Assembly (NCBI GenBank): GCA_015486785.1
Contig: WFQZ01000317.1
Location: 1 to 5,591 of the forward strand
Direction: 5' to 3'
Length of the DNA: 5,591 nt
Source: Thermoflexales bacterium
Lineage (GTDB): Bacteria > Chloroflexota > Anaerolineae > B4-G1 > SLSP01
The position numbers and the translations under genes are program-made. The notes beneath the pieces were generated by a model. The model saw nothing but the letters and a program-made list of their open reading frames with translations, had not been told where the DNA came from and searched no databases. How positions within the stretch are numbered: position 1 is the first letter of the stretch; each line of letters opens with the position of its first letter. This document shows, piece by piece, positions 5,226 through 5,591 of this stretch.

Positions 5226-5591
5226 TCACGAGTTTGGGACATAATTCCGAGTTACCTCCAAAGGCCAGGCGACGCTCAGACCGGCGCAAAGGGAAGCCAT
5301 TGGCATCTGGCTGATGTCATAACCGGCCAACTCTAGCGGGCACTTGCCCCGAATCCCGGGTTGAGCATCTTGCGAGAAGGGTGTGAAGCGATAGAGCTTC
5401 TCAAAGACCCCCAGGAAGAGTTGAGCACTCGCGATACTTTCGAAGCCACAGAAATTCTGATAGTGCCGGTCAAAGTGCCTGATGACCAATTCCACCGTAT
5501 TGTTGGTCTTGGGAATCACCTTGCTCTCGATGCCGTTGACCAGGGTAGGCCAGTGCCGCTCCAGAAACTCAAAGATGACCACCGCCCCAGG
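5226..5591 (-). CDS. DDE-type transposase, C-terminal part (cut by the window edge)
   Basis: The frame enters open from the right edge and ends at TGA (5226-5228), giving 121 residues. The GTG at 5580-5582 is an internal Val codon, not a start. The core KTNNTVELVIRHFDRHYQ followed by NFCGFESI, KLYRFTPF and CPLELAGYD is the kind of C-terminal region I associate with DDE/rve-type transposases that are common in Chloroflexota and other thermophile-rich phyla. The Glu of NNTVE (about residue 34 of the visible part) is a good candidate for the last catalytic acid. The earlier Asp residues, the DNA-binding domain and one end of the element lie outside the window, so neither the IS family nor intactness can be judged. 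It is read in the same direction as the M50 gene and stops about 110 bp before it. No frameshift is visible. Confidence 0.7.
   Translation of the reverse strand, partial: PGAVVIFEFLERHWPTLVNGIESKVIPKTNNTVELVIRHFDRHYQNFCGFESIASAQLFLGVFEKLYRFTPFSQDAQPGIRGKCPLELAGYDISQMPMASLCAGLSVAWPLEVTRNYVPNS

Noticed and set aside
5139..5336. 65-codon plus-strand open frame over the protease leader and transposase end
   Set aside because: It has no ribosome site or recognisable motif, and it overlaps the hairpin, the promoter and the transposase 3' end on the other strand.
5421..5450. Third CIRCE-like half site (GAGCACTCGCG) within the transposase gene
   Set aside because: No matching GAGTGCT arm occurs at the 9-base spacing, so it is a chance half site in coding sequence.
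1..5591. CRISPR array, tRNA or rRNA genes, phage or defence genes
   Set aside because: I looked for spaced direct repeats, tRNA-like cloverleaf sequences and defence motifs and found none. The only mobile signal is the transposase fragment at the right edge.

Overview
The window is high-GC bacterial chromosome. A left block reads rightward (about 1-887) and a long block reads leftward (5591 down to 927). The two blocks converge on a hairpin terminator at about 875-910. A Chloroflexota (Anaerolineae/Ardenticatenia-type) source is my best guess. It rests on HrcA/CIRCE control of groESL in a high-GC genome and on the look of the right-hand transposase. The guess is weak, because no rRNA or lineage-specific marker is present.

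Layout. Positions 1-134 hold the C-terminal end of a membrane-anchored protein. It is followed after 3 bp by a complete family 2 glycosyltransferase of the WaaE/KdtX-like type (138-887). On the minus strand, reading from the right edge, there is first the 3' end of a DDE-type transposase gene (5226 to beyond 5591). Next comes a short region with an extended -10 promoter and a 33-nt near-perfect hairpin (5137-5187). Three overlapping genes follow: a compact M50 site-2-protease-like membrane metalloprotease (4466-5116), an HD-domain phosphohydrolase-like protein (3969-4472) and the tRNA dimethylallyltransferase MiaA (3058-3972). Last comes the groES-groEL chaperonin operon (2627-2932 and 927-2579).

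How it works together. The protease, HD and miaA genes overlap by 7 bp and 4 bp, so they are probably one translationally coupled operon. groES-groEL has its own strong promoter (TTGACA, 16-bp spacer, TGC-TATTAT) with a CIRCE operator on each side. The two operators are 63 bp apart centre to centre, and the upstream one covers the miaA stop codon. No terminator is visible between miaA and groES, so read-through from the upstream operon is possible. GroES and GroEL form the ATP-driven folding chamber. MiaA modifies A37 of tRNAs that read UNN codons. The protease presumably cuts membrane-embedded substrates.

Most of the window is conserved housekeeping sequence, and I see no convincing new defence or mobile system. 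The points most worth a second look are the double-CIRCE promoter, the hairpin leader next to the transposase, and the uncharacterised HD gene between the protease and miaA. No stretch over 300 bases lacks a gene.
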